Shown here piece by piece: positions 1 to 7,116 of a stretch of 29,290 nucleotides of DNA. The first letter of the stretch is position 1; every line of letters starts with the position of its first letter. The notes below the pieces were generated by a model. That model did no database searches. It was not told the DNA's origin and saw only the letters and a program-made list of their open reading frames with translations. Position numbers and translations under genes: made by a program. Origin of the DNA: DSUN01 sp035527715 (GTDB lineage: Bacteria; Planctomycetota; PUPC01; DSUN01). The DNA is taken from contig DATKZY010000120.1 in the NCBI GenBank assembly GCA_035527715.1, positions 1-29,290 of the forward strand, in the 5' to 3' direction.

Positions 1-1
1 C

Positions 2-1342
2 CTGGCCGATGATCTGGGCTACATGGACACGGGTTTCCAAGGCAGCACGTTCTACGAGACGCCGAACCTGGACCGCCTGGCCACCGAGGGCGTGATCTTC
101 ACCGACGCCCACTCCAACGGCGCCAACTGCGCCCCCACGCGGGCCAGCCTCATGTCGGGCATGTACACCCCGCGCCACGGCGTGTACACGGTGGGCACGT
201 CGGAGCGCGGCTCCAGCACCCACAGGAAACTGATCCCCACGCCGAACACCGTGACCCTGCGCGGCGATATCATCACGGTGGCCGAGTGTCTCAAGGCCGC
301 CGGCTACGTCACCGCCAGCATGGGCAAGTGGCACCTGGGCGACGGGCCGCTGGGCCCGTGCGGCCAGGGATTCGACCTCAACGTGGGCGGCAATACGGCG
401 GGCTCCCCCCGGTCGTACTTCAGCCCGTACCACAATAAGGACCTGCCCGACGGCCCCGCGGGCGAGTACCTGACGGACAGGTTGACGGACGAAGCGGTCA
501 AGTTCATCGGCGCCCACAAGGACCGCCCCTTCTTCCTCTACCTGCCGCACTACGCCGTCCACTCGCCTTTCCAGGCCAAGCAGCAGATGGAAGCGAAGTA
601 CAAGACCAAGCCGCCGTTCCGGGGGCAAAAGAACCCCACGTATGCCGCCATGATAGAATCCCTGGACCAGGGCGTCGGCCGGATCCTCAAGGCCCTCGAC
701 GATGCCGGCGTGGCCGGCCGCACAATGGTCGTCTTCTTCTCCGACAACGGCGGCGTGGGCAGAATCACCGACAACACGCCCCTCCGCGGCTACAAGGGCA
801 TGCCGTACGAGGGAGGGCACCGCGTGCCGCTCACCGTCCGCTGGCCCGGCCGCGTCAAGCCCGGCACCCGCTGCGACGCCACCGTGGTGGGCCTCGACTT
901 CTACCCCACGCTGCTGGAGATCGCCGGGGCCGCCCCACCCGCCGGCCAGCCAATGGACGGAGCCAGCCTCGTGCCCCTCCTGACGGGCGAAGGGGCCTTC
1001 GACCGCGGCCGCGCGGTCTATTGGCACCTGCCCATCTACCTCGAAGAAGGCGGCAAAGGCTGGCGGTGCACCCCGTGCAGCGTCATCCGAAAGGGCGACC
1101 TCAAACTCATCGAGTTCTTCGAAGACAACCACGTCGAACTGTACGACCTCAAGGACGACCTCGGCGAGTCGAAGGACCTGGCCGCCGCCCAGCCCGACAA
1201 GGCCAAGGAACTCCTGGCCGACCTGAAGGCGTGGCAGAAATCCGTGAACGCCCCCATTCCCACGCAATTGAACCCCGGGTACAACCCCTCCGCCCGTGCC
1301 GGCAAGAGCGGCAGGAAGGGCGCCGCGGCCGCCGAGGAGTAG
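2..1342 (+). CDS. Sulfatase (type I, formylglycine-dependent), 5'-truncated by window edge
   Basis: Hydrolyses sulfate esters, probably on a sulfated polysaccharide outside the cytoplasm; the substrate cannot be read from the sequence. The frame is open from base 2, before the first ATG at 23, and begins LADDLGY, the metal-binding Asp-Asp segment that lies near the N-terminus of sulfatases. The true start and any signal peptide are therefore outside the window. In the visible fragment (about 446 residues) the CAPTR motif starts at residue 43; its Cys is the one converted to formylglycine. GKWHLGDG follows near residue 108, and FSDNGG carries metal ligands D248/N249. The C-terminus ends in a Lys/Arg/Ala-rich tail. 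A second sulfatase follows 141 bp downstream on the same strand. No formylglycine-generating enzyme gene is in the window, so maturation must rely on one elsewhere. Confidence 0.95.
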   Translation: MADDLGYMDTGFQGSTFYETPNLDRLATEGVIFTDAHSNGANCAPTRASLMSGMYTPRHGVYTVGTSERGSSTHRKLIPTPNTVTLRGDIITVAECLKAAGYVTASMGKWHLGDGPLGPCGQGFDLNVGGNTAGSPRSYFSPYHNKDLPDGPAGEYLTDRLTDEAVKFIGAHKDRPFFLYLPHYAVHSPFQAKQQMEAKYKTKPPFRGQKNPTYAAMIESLDQGVGRILKALDDAGVAGRTMVVFFSDNGGVGRITDNTPLRGYKGMPYEGGHRVPLTVRWPGRVKPGTRCDATVVGLDFYPTLLEIAGAAPPAGQPMDGASLVPLLTGEGAFDRGRAVYWHLPIYLEEGGKGWRCTPCSVIRKGDLKLIEFFEDNHVELYDLKDDLGESKDLAAAQPDKAKELLADLKAWQKSVNAPIPTQLNPGYNPSARAGKSGRKGAAAAEE

Positions 1343-1483
1343 CGGCTAGGGAACGAAGACCCACCACGCCATGCCGCCCTGTCGCGTCGGCACGGCACCA
1401 GATGAGCATGGCGTCGCTCGAACCAGTACACAAGGGTCTGTGAGGGGACGCTTTCGGCACCGTCAGCCAAGGAGAGGTGCAGG

Positions 1484-2935
1484 ATGAACCGCCGCACGTT
1501 CCTGAGGGGCGTTGCCGCCATTCCCGCCGCGGCGGCGCTGGCCCGCCTGACATCAATCCGGACGGCCCGGGCGGAGGACGCCCCGCCCGCGCGGCCGAAC
1601 GTCGTCCTCTTCCTCGTGGACGACCAGGGCTACGGCGACCTGGCGCTGCACGGCAACCTGCAGTGCCAGACGCCGCACATGGACGCCCTCGCGCGGGAGT
1701 CGGTGGAGCTGACCGACTTCCACGTCTGCCCCGTCTGCGCCCCCACGCGGGCCAGCCTGCTCACCGGCCGCTACCACTTCCGCACGGGCGTGACCGACGT
1801 CTTCGGCGACTCGTGCAAGATGAGGCCCGAGGAGGTGACGCTGGCCGAGGCCCTCCGCACCGCCGGATACGCGACGGGCATCTTCGGCAAATGGCACCTC
1901 GGCGATGAGAAGCCCCACCGGCCCATGGATCAGGGCTTCGACGAGTCGCTCGTCTTCAGGGGAGCGTCCCTGCGCAAGTACTTCGACCCGCCGCTCCTCC
2001 ATAACGGCGCGCCCAAGGCCGTCAAGGGCTACTGCACCGACATCTTCGTGGATCACGCCATCGGCTTCATCCGCCGCCACAAGGACCAGCCGTTCTTCGT
2101 CTACGTGCCGACGAACCTGATCCACACGCCGCTCCAGGTGGCCGAGTCGTACTCCGCCCCGTTCAAGGCCCTGGGCCTCGACCAGAAGACGGCCGCCATC
2201 TACGGCATGCTGAAGAACGTGGACGACAATCTCGGCCGCCTGCGGGCCGCGCTGAAGGACCTGGGCCTCGACGAGAATACGCTCTTCATCTACACCTCCG
2301 ACAACGGCCCGTGCGCGGGGTCGGTCACGCTCCAGCGCTTCATGGCTGGGCTGCACGGGCTCAAGGGGACGCCCTTCGAGAACGGCATTCGCACGCCCTG
2401 CTTCCTGCGCTGGCCGAAGGGGTTCGAGTGCGCCGGCAAGGTGGACCGCCTGGCCGCCCACATTGACATCATGCCCACTGTGCTGGACGCGTGCGGCGTG
2501 GCCCCGCCGGCGGGGGTCAAGCTCGACGGCACGAGCCTGCTGCCGCTCCTCAGGAACCGCGCCGCCCCGTGGCCCGACCGCACCCTGTTCTTCCAGTGGG
2601 ACGGCGGCCCCACGCCGCACCGGGGCATGGCCTACGCCGTCCGGACACAGCAGTACAAACTGGTCCAGCCGGTCGGGGCCGCCTGCCCGCCCAATCAGAA
2701 GCACATCCGGGACCGGTACACGGAACTGTGCGTGGCCCAGGGCAGGGGTCACCTCACCCTGGAGGGCGAGCCGCGGTACCTCCTCTTCGACGTGGCCGCA
2801 GACCCTGGCGAGAAACGCGACATTGCCGCGCAGCACCCCAACCTCGTCGAGAAGCTGCGCAAGCAATACGAGGCATGGTTCGACGACGTTTGGACCACTT
2901 GGCACCAGCCGAAAGGACAGGTGCCAAATCTCTGA
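1484..2935 (+). CDS. Secreted sulfatase with Tat signal peptide
   Basis: A 483-residue type I sulfatase, full length for the family. The start is ATG 1484, preceded by an AAGGAG-type ribosome site around 1469-1474. The N-terminus MNRRTFLRG is a twin-arginine signal, followed by an Ala-rich hydrophobic stretch and a likely cleavage site after TARA near residue 30, so export is probably folded through Tat. Visible active-site elements are D46/D47 in LVDDQGYGD, CAPTR at 85-89 (C85 becomes formylglycine), GKWHLG with K136 and H138, and YTSDNG with D273/N274. It is a clear paralog of the upstream sulfatase but differs in length and C-terminus. The two genes probably act on the same glycan, although separate transcription is possible given the 141 bp gap. 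Substrate specificity is unknown. Confidence 0.95.
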   Translation: MNRRTFLRGVAAIPAAAALARLTSIRTARAEDAPPARPNVVLFLVDDQGYGDLALHGNLQCQTPHMDALARESVELTDFHVCPVCAPTRASLLTGRYHFRTGVTDVFGDSCKMRPEEVTLAEALRTAGYATGIFGKWHLGDEKPHRPMDQGFDESLVFRGASLRKYFDPPLLHNGAPKAVKGYCTDIFVDHAIGFIRRHKDQPFFVYVPTNLIHTPLQVAESYSAPFKALGLDQKTAAIYGMLKNVDDNLGRLRAALKDLGLDENTLFIYTSDNGPCAGSVTLQRFMAGLHGLKGTPFENGIRTPCFLRWPKGFECAGKVDRLAAHIDIMPTVLDACGVAPPAGVKLDGTSLLPLLRNRAAPWPDRTLFFQWDGGPTPHRGMAYAVRTQQYKLVQPVGAACPPNQKHIRDRYTELCVAQGRGHLTLEGEPRYLLFDVAADPGEKRDIAAQHPNLVEKLRKQYEAWFDDVWTTWHQPKGQVPNL

Positions 2936-2946
2936 TTTTGAATCAT

Positions 2947-2963
2947 TCCCTGCTCCGCAGGGA
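2947..2963 (+). terminator. Possible weak terminator hairpin after the second sulfatase
   Basis: A perfect 7-bp inverted repeat, TCCCTGC and GCAGGGA with a 3-nt loop, begins 12 bp after the sulfatase stop codon. It is followed by an A/T-rich stretch but not by a T-tract, so it may only stabilise the 3' end. Confidence 0.35.
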
Positions 2964-2983
2964 TCCTGACGAATAATTCAAAC

Positions 2984-3011
2984 TTTAAGATGTGACACCC
3001 TTCCACCCTTC
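2984..3011 (+). repeat. Copy of dispersed TTTGAAGACTTGACACCC-type element plus 8-bp tandem
   Basis: TTTAAGATGTGACACCC at 2984-3000 matches elements at 5405-5422 (opposite strand) and 13995-14012. It runs into two tandem CACCCTTC units at 2996-3011. The rest of the 308-bp gap between genes holds the hairpin at 2947-2963, the promoter at 3029-3056 and a long leader. Confidence 0.5.
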
Positions 3012-3028
3012 CATTGTGGTCTCGGCAC

Positions 3029-3056
3029 TTGACTCCACGCTGGCCGGATGTATACT
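3029..3056 (+). promoter_or_regulatory. Sigma70-like promoter for the cysteine hydrolase-TPR unit
   Basis: TTGACT at 3029-3034, a 16-bp spacer and TATACT at 3051-3056. Transcription would start near 3063, giving a leader of about 180 nt before the start codon at 3244. Confidence 0.6.
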
Positions 3057-3062
3057 GTCGTG

Positions 3063-3243
3063 AACGTGTGATTCACGGCTGGCAGCGGCGGCTGCGGCGG
3101 ATGGGGCGCCCTCAAGTTCGTGAATCCGGACCCTGGACTGCCCGAAATGCGGCCCCCACAAGGCACCACGTGCCCATTTGTCGCACCAAGAAGGCGATGG
3201 AATCAGAAACACCGGACATCCAGAAGCAAAGGAGGTAGAGGGG
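3063..3243 (+). promoter_or_regulatory. Long, possibly structured 5' leader
   Basis: The predicted transcript has about 180 untranslated bases. GATTCACG (3070-3077) is perfectly complementary to CGTGAATC (3119-3126). A local GCAGC-GGCG-GCTGC hairpin lies inside that loop. A strong AAAGGAGG ribosome site sits just before the start at 3244. No known riboswitch class was recognised. Confidence 0.3.
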
Positions 3244-4485
3244 ATGAGGGCAAAGGGCATTGTCCTTGTGGTGATCATCCTCATGGTTTCCGGGCTTGCA
3301 GGTGCTGAGGGCTATAGGATCCAGTATGACGCTGAAGCAAATAGGGTTCTGCAATTGGGAGGCAATACGCTGAGGGGGAATTTTGCCACGCGGGCAGAGG
3401 CCGAAGCCTACCAGAGGTCGCGACCTAAGTTTGAGCAAGACCATTCATGGATTGTTGCTCCACAGGCCGCCAGCCCTCGTCCCCCAGAGCCTCCCGCACG
3501 GCCATCAGGAGAGGCTGAACGGCAACGGGCGGCTGAGGAGGAAAGGCAGAGAGCGGTCGAGGCCGAACGGGAAAGGGCCAGATTTGCCACAGCACACAGT
3601 GAACTCATGAGGTCTCTTAGAGTAGGAACGCCGACCGCCGTTCCTGGCCTCAAGACCGGCACAACGGCACTGCCGCTCAAAGTCTCAGGCAATCCACCGT
3701 CCGGACGTAACCAACAGAGGGCTTCTGAGTCTCTTGAGGCCAAGGTGGAGCATGCCCTGTTTGAGAATAAGAACGCCGACTGGGTGAAGGCGCAGACACG
3801 GCTTATCGACGATCGGCTCAGGGAACCAAACCCGTACGCGAATGCGATCTACAAGTCGCTGAAGACGAAAGTCCCTCCCCCTCTGCCCCTCAGGAAGTAT
3901 GTGATGCTTCAGCCTGGCGACGTCCTGCTGATCTCACCGGAGGATAAGCCGTTCTGGGATCGACTTGCTGACGCATCGTTTTGGATCAATGCAGGCGATA
4001 GAGTTTCCTCCCTCTCTCGATCGCCCGCTTCGCACACGGTTCTCTATCTCAAGGAGGTGAACGGCACCAAGCTCTTCCTTGACCATACATCAGAGAGGGG
4101 ATCTCATGTCATCACCGAAGCGGAGTTCCTGAAAACCTACGGCCAACGTGACGCCGTAGTAGCGCAGCCTGTGAAGGAAGCTGACACCGCCAAGATCTGG
4201 GAGGCCACTAAGGAACTGGTAGAGAAGGAGCAGCTAAGACAAGCAAAGAGGAAGGAGAGTGTAGTACCCGATGCTTTCCGAGATCTGAGCGGCTTTGGCC
4301 TCTATGGCGCTGACAACATGGTTTGCTCAGAAGCGAGCCGTTGGGTCTTGGTCAATTCTGGCCTGAAGATTCCCGAGAGCGCGTCTCCGCTCAAGAGGCA
4401 CTTGGGTATTCACTATGGTCCAGCGAACTTCTTCAGCGATCGAAGAAACTTCATCATCACGCCCCTGTATGGTGTTCCCAAGTGA
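3244..4485 (+). CDS. Secreted YiiX-like (permuted NlpC/P60) cysteine hydrolase
   Basis: A 413-residue predicted exported protein. ATG 3244 is chosen because AAAGGAGGT lies just upstream and the frame then opens with a clean signal peptide (residues 1-21, ending GLAGAEG); a longer frame from 3178 lacks both. A small region rich in aromatic and charged residues is followed by a Pro-rich stretch, then a Glu/Arg-rich coiled-coil-like segment (about 85-118). The C-terminal half resembles permuted papain-fold proteins of the YiiX/YaeF group: GDVLLIS, then SASHTVLYL-type His (H264), then NMVCSEASRWVL with candidate nucleophile C361. In such proteins the His precedes the Cys. Known relatives cleave amide or ester bonds in peptidoglycan or lipids; the substrate here is unknown. 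Base composition is visibly less G+C-rich than the flanking sulfatases. A TPR gene follows 20 bp later. Confidence 0.7.
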   Translation: MRAKGIVLVVIILMVSGLAGAEGYRIQYDAEANRVLQLGGNTLRGNFATRAEAEAYQRSRPKFEQDHSWIVAPQAASPRPPEPPARPSGEAERQRAAEEERQRAVEAERERARFATAHSELMRSLRVGTPTAVPGLKTGTTALPLKVSGNPPSGRNQQRASESLEAKVEHALFENKNADWVKAQTRLIDDRLREPNPYANAIYKSLKTKVPPPLPLRKYVMLQPGDVLLISPEDKPFWDRLADASFWINAGDRVSSLSRSPASHTVLYLKEVNGTKLFLDHTSERGSHVITEAEFLKTYGQRDAVVAQPVKEADTAKIWEATKELVEKEQLRQAKRKESVVPDAFRDLSGFGLYGADNMVCSEASRWVLVNSGLKIPESASPLKRHLGIHYGPANFFSDRRNFIITPLYGVPK

Positions 4486-4505
4486 GCCAGTGAGGAAAGC
4501 TGAGA

Positions 4506-5306
4506 ATGAACAGACCAAGGGTTGTGCTGACGGCCATCGTTCTCTTATGTCTCCCGATGACCTTGTCATGGGGACAGCCGGCGGTATCGGATGAGGCGAA
4601 ACGGCATTTCGACCGCGGCATGGCCGCAGTCGAGATGGCGAAGTCGCCCGAGGATTATGGAGCCGCAATCAAGGAGTTCGAGCAGGCAGTCAGGCTTGCC
4701 CCTGATTGGCCAGATGCCTATTACAACCTCGGAACGGTGCAGGCGACGGCGAACAAATACAGTGCTGCGATAGCGAATCTCAAGCAATACCTCAGGCTCG
4801 CCCCAAATGCGGCCGACGTTGCAGCGGTGAAGACCCTTATCAACAAACTCGAATTCAAGGCGGAACAGGAAATCACTGACGAGCAAGCGTTGGACATGTT
4901 TGGCTCACTGGGGGGGCCGCAATGGGAGATACATGGGAAGAGATGTAAATGGGACGTTTTGGCCATGAAGGGATTTCGAAGAGCAGGGCATAAGATTCTG
5001 GTCCGGCACATCTACCAGGTTGCTGACAAGACATTGCGTGAGGTCCCTGGGGGTTGTGAGGTTGAGGCAACAGTGATTGGCCGACGGTTGAATTACACCT
5101 CAGGCTACATCGTTCATACGAATGTGCCACCTCCAGCAACACGCCTGCAAGCGTATGAGACAAAAGTTGAACTCGAGATCGTGTCCCATACAAAGGTGAA
5201 GGCGAAATCAACGACGACGTTTTCATGGGACCATAGTGTCGTGGACCGGTCCACCTATGAATTTGTCAAGAAGAAAGTGGCCGAGCCAGTGAGCCGGACC
5301 GACTAA
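4506..5306 (+). CDS. Exported TPR-repeat protein of unknown function
   Basis: A 266-residue protein starting at ATG 4506, 20 bp after the stop of the cysteine hydrolase gene and preceded by a GAGGAAAG ribosome site, so the two are very likely co-transcribed. Residues 1-23 form a signal peptide ending LSWGQ. Residues about 29-100 hold two tetratricopeptide repeats, including AIKEFEQAVRLAPDWPDAYYNLGTV-type positions with canonical A/Y/G/P spacing. The C-terminal half (about 115-266) is beta-rich in appearance, contains Cys and Trp residues, and was not recognised. TPRs usually mediate protein contacts, so it may hold or guide the upstream hydrolase; that is inference. Like its partner, it is lower in G+C than the surrounding genes, which suggests the pair arrived or evolved together. 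Confidence 0.75.
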   Translation: MNRPRVVLTAIVLLCLPMTLSWGQPAVSDEAKRHFDRGMAAVEMAKSPEDYGAAIKEFEQAVRLAPDWPDAYYNLGTVQATANKYSAAIANLKQYLRLAPNAADVAAVKTLINKLEFKAEQEITDEQALDMFGSLGGPQWEIHGKRCKWDVLAMKGFRRAGHKILVRHIYQVADKTLREVPGGCEVEATVIGRRLNYTSGYIVHTNVPPPATRLQAYETKVELEIVSHTKVKAKSTTTFSWDHSVVDRSTYEFVKKKVAEPVSRTD

Positions 5307-5378
5307 GCGCCAAGGGCTCCCTTGCCCTCACGCCCACACCTGTGCACGATAGCGCGATTGGAGGCAAGAGGGAAAAGG

Positions 5379-5464
5379 AGCACCGGGGGTGTCAAGAGCA
5401 CCGGGGGTGTCAAGTCTTCAAATATCAAAGAGCACCGGGGGTGTCAAGCCTTCAAATATCAATT
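5379..5464. repeat. Tandem 18/34-bp repeat
   Basis: AGCACCGGGGGTGTCAAG occurs at 5379-5396, 5397-5414 and 5431-5448. The second and third copies are each followed by a 16-bp tail based on CTTCAAATATCAA, giving two 34-bp units directly after one bare 18-bp unit. Read on the minus strand, the junction is the dispersed TTTGAAGACTTGACACCC element. No spacers or cas genes are present. Confidence 0.8.
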
Positions 5465-5563
5465 ATGCCCCCGGCCCTCCACGCAACGGAGGCGGACCGA
5501 TCCCACGGGTGGATTGTATTGAGCGAGATTGCGGGTGTCAAGGGGCGGCAAGAAGTGGGTGGC

Positions 5564-5593
5564 CACGAATCGGCACGAAGGCTCACGAAGGTG
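5564..5593. repeat. 10-bp tandem repeat, three units
   Basis: CACGAATCGG, CACGAAGGCT and CACGAAGGTG lie head to tail in the gene-free stretch after the TPR gene. They share the CACGAA core. Confidence 0.6.
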
Positions 5594-5604
5594 AAGGCAT
5601 TCGG

Positions 5605-5632
5605 CAGTAGACAGTGGACAGTGGGCAGAGGA
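5605..5632. repeat. 7-bp tandem repeat, four units
   Basis: CAGTAGA, CAGTGGA, CAGTGGG and CAGAGGA lie head to tail, only 11 bp after the 10-bp array. The last unit is the most diverged. Confidence 0.6.
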
Positions 5633-5639
5633 CCGTTTC

Positions 5640-5773
5640 TCTCGTTGCGAAGCTCCGGCTTCGCTACGGGGGCATGCGGCTCCTGCCGCGAGACGCCGAA
5701 GCGGGCCTGGCCCGAGCGAAGCCGAGAGCAGCTTCGGGAATGTGCGTCGCGAAGCAGGAGCTTCGCGACGAGA
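5640..5773. repeat. REP-like pair: two inverted copies of a 29-bp palindromic element
   Basis: A 29-bp element at 5640-5668, folding as GCGAAGC-TCCG-GCTTCGC, is repeated in inverted orientation at 5745-5773 with 26 of 29 bases identical. The second copy forms an 11-bp perfect stem with a 4-nt loop. Two palindromes facing each other resemble a BIME. Degenerate CGAAGC pieces lie between them. No TnpA-REP gene is in the window. Confidence 0.6.
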
Positions 5774-5890
5774 CAGTGAAACCCTCCCGCGGCGAGTTGG
5801 CCATCTGTCGGGCAGGAGCAAGACGCCGAAGATGGCCATAAGTGTCCTGCTAATCAGGTCTTACACAGATGCTGTCCAGGACTACAGATC

Positions 5891-6060
5891 GCCAAACGCA
5901 GGGGCGGGGAGATTGGCAATGTGTAGCCTGTTGGCGGACTAGCGCGGGGCAGGAAACGCCTTCGGGAGGCCATAAGTATAGGTCCAGAAAGTGCTTATGT
6001 GTAGGCAGCCCGGGCCACTAGTCCGCCAGATCCAGGGGCGGGGGGATTGGCGGCGTAGTA
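5891..6060. repeat. Direct repeat of a hairpin-forming unit plus flanking inverted repeat
   Basis: A unit beginning GCCA at 5891 and again at 6025 matches at 25 of its first 32 bases, around a shared CAGGGGCGGGG core. Each unit has complementary ends (GCCAA with TTGGC, or CCGCCA with TGGCGG). An 11-bp inverted repeat, TGGCGGACTAG (5932-5942) and CTAGTCCGCCA (6018-6028), brackets the interval. No gene is visible between 5307 and 6069. Confidence 0.5.
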
Positions 6061-6069
6061 GTGCGCCGC

Positions 6070-6873
6070 CTAGCCCTTCGGGGGGAAGAGCTCGTCGGCG
6101 GTGCCGGACATGAGGCGCTCCTTCTGGGCCTCGGTGAGGCCCAGCTCGTCGAAGATGGCGAGGTCGGTCTCGATGTGCCACTTCTGGCGGGCGAGGCCGC
6201 CGGGCAGCGTGCCATCGGTGCCGAACATGACGCGCTCGGGGCCGCAGAACTCGATGGCGTTGGCGAGGGCCTCCTTGCGAATGTGCTTCGGCGTGCCGCG
6301 CGTGGTGTCAATGTAGCTCTGCCAGCGGGCCTTGTCGTAGCCGGCGGCGGCGCGCATGCGGCCCATCACGGCGAGGGCCTCCTCGCACCAGGGCCACGAG
6401 ATGTGGGCCATGGCGAAGCGGATGTTGGGGTAGTGGACGAGTTTCTCGAGCCACAGAGGGCGGCAGAAGCGGGAGCCGTCGTCGTAGCCGTAGAGGATGC
6501 CGGTGTGGAAGAGGATGCGGGCCTTGAGGGCGTGCATGCGCTCCCAGAAGGGCTCGAGGCGCTCCTCGTAGGCGTACCAGTGGTCGGGGATGATCTTGAT
6601 GCCGGTGAAGCCCATCTCGGTGAGGGCCTCTTCGGCGAGGCCCGCGATGCCGGGGATCGTGGGGTTCACCCAGGCCAGGCCGCCGATGCGGTCGGGCGCC
6701 GCGTCGAAGATGCGCTTGGCGACGAGCAGGTTCTCCCGCGTCTTCTGAAGCGACACGCGCTCGGTCTCGGAAATCAGCAGGATGCGCGCGACGCCGAGGG
6801 CATCCATCTGCCCGAGCACCTCGGCGGCATCGGTCTGCCCGTGCAGGTGAACGTGACAGTCAACGATCCGCAT
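6070..6873 (-). CDS. Amidohydrolase-2 family metal-dependent hydrolase
   Basis: A 267-residue cytoplasmic TIM-barrel protein of the amidohydrolase-2 (PF04909) type. The start at 6873 (MRIVDCHVH) is preferred over a longer frame because an AAGGAG ribosome site lies 7 nt upstream. The metal-binding HxH motif is H7/H9 in CHVHLHG. Further metal or catalytic positions are suggested by FHTGI, MAHISW and FGTDG near the C-terminus, in the usual order. Family members hydrolyse or decarboxylate small cyclic or carboxylated compounds; the substrate is not predictable here. It has no signal peptide. It is divergent from the secreted beta-helix gene, with facing promoters between them, so the two may be co-regulated. 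A second, lipoprotein member of this superfamily is encoded at 27280-28335. Confidence 0.85.
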   Translation of the reverse strand: MRIVDCHVHLHGQTDAAEVLGQMDALGVARILLISETERVSLQKTRENLLVAKRIFDAAPDRIGGLAWVNPTIPGIAGLAEEALTEMGFTGIKIIPDHWYAYEERLEPFWERMHALKARILFHTGILYGYDDGSRFCRPLWLEKLVHYPNIRFAMAHISWPWCEEALAVMGRMRAAAGYDKARWQSYIDTTRGTPKHIRKEALANAIEFCGPERVMFGTDGTLPGGLARQKWHIETDLAIFDELGLTEAQKERLMSGTADELFPPKG

Positions 6874-6969
6874 GGGTCTCTCCTTCATTGTCTCCCCCGG
6901 CCCGTGGGCCTTTGGGGGGGTGACCGGGGCAAGCGGCCCGCAGCCCGGTGCGCGCGGTGCCGCCACGCT

Positions 6970-6997
6970 ATTATGCAGCCATCGCTCGCCGGATCAA
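6970..6997 (-). promoter_or_regulatory. Sigma70-like promoter for the amidohydrolase
   Basis: Read on the minus strand: TTGATC (6997-6992), 16-bp spacer, CATAAT (6975-6970). The -35 box lies 46 bp from the -35 of the divergent promoter at 7044-7072. Confidence 0.45.
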
Positions 6998-7043
6998 GTC
7001 CTCACATTGCTGCTGGGCACGTGACCCGCCAACCGGGCCTCCC

Positions 7044-7072
7044 TTGCGTCGCCGGGCCGCGCATGCTATCCT
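7044..7072 (+). promoter_or_regulatory. Sigma70-like promoter for the beta-helix gene
   Basis: TTGCGT at 7044-7049, a 17-bp spacer and TATCCT at 7067-7072, giving a short leader of about 40 nt before ATG 7117. It faces away from the amidohydrolase promoter. Confidence 0.5.
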
Positions 7073-7116
7073 GCCCCCGACGACGAGCCCCACGCAGCGC
7101 AGAGGAGCTGAGCACG

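Noticed and set aside
5379..5464. CRISPR array
   Set aside because: The units are directly adjacent with no unique spacers, and no cas gene is near.
5342..5942. Short + strand frames in the repeat-rich gap
   Set aside because: They translate the tandem and palindromic repeats themselves; there is no ribosome site or coding pattern.
6061..7116. Upstream extension of the beta-helix frame
   Set aside because: It runs antisense through the amidohydrolase gene. The real start at 7117 has a ribosome site, a promoter and a signal peptide.
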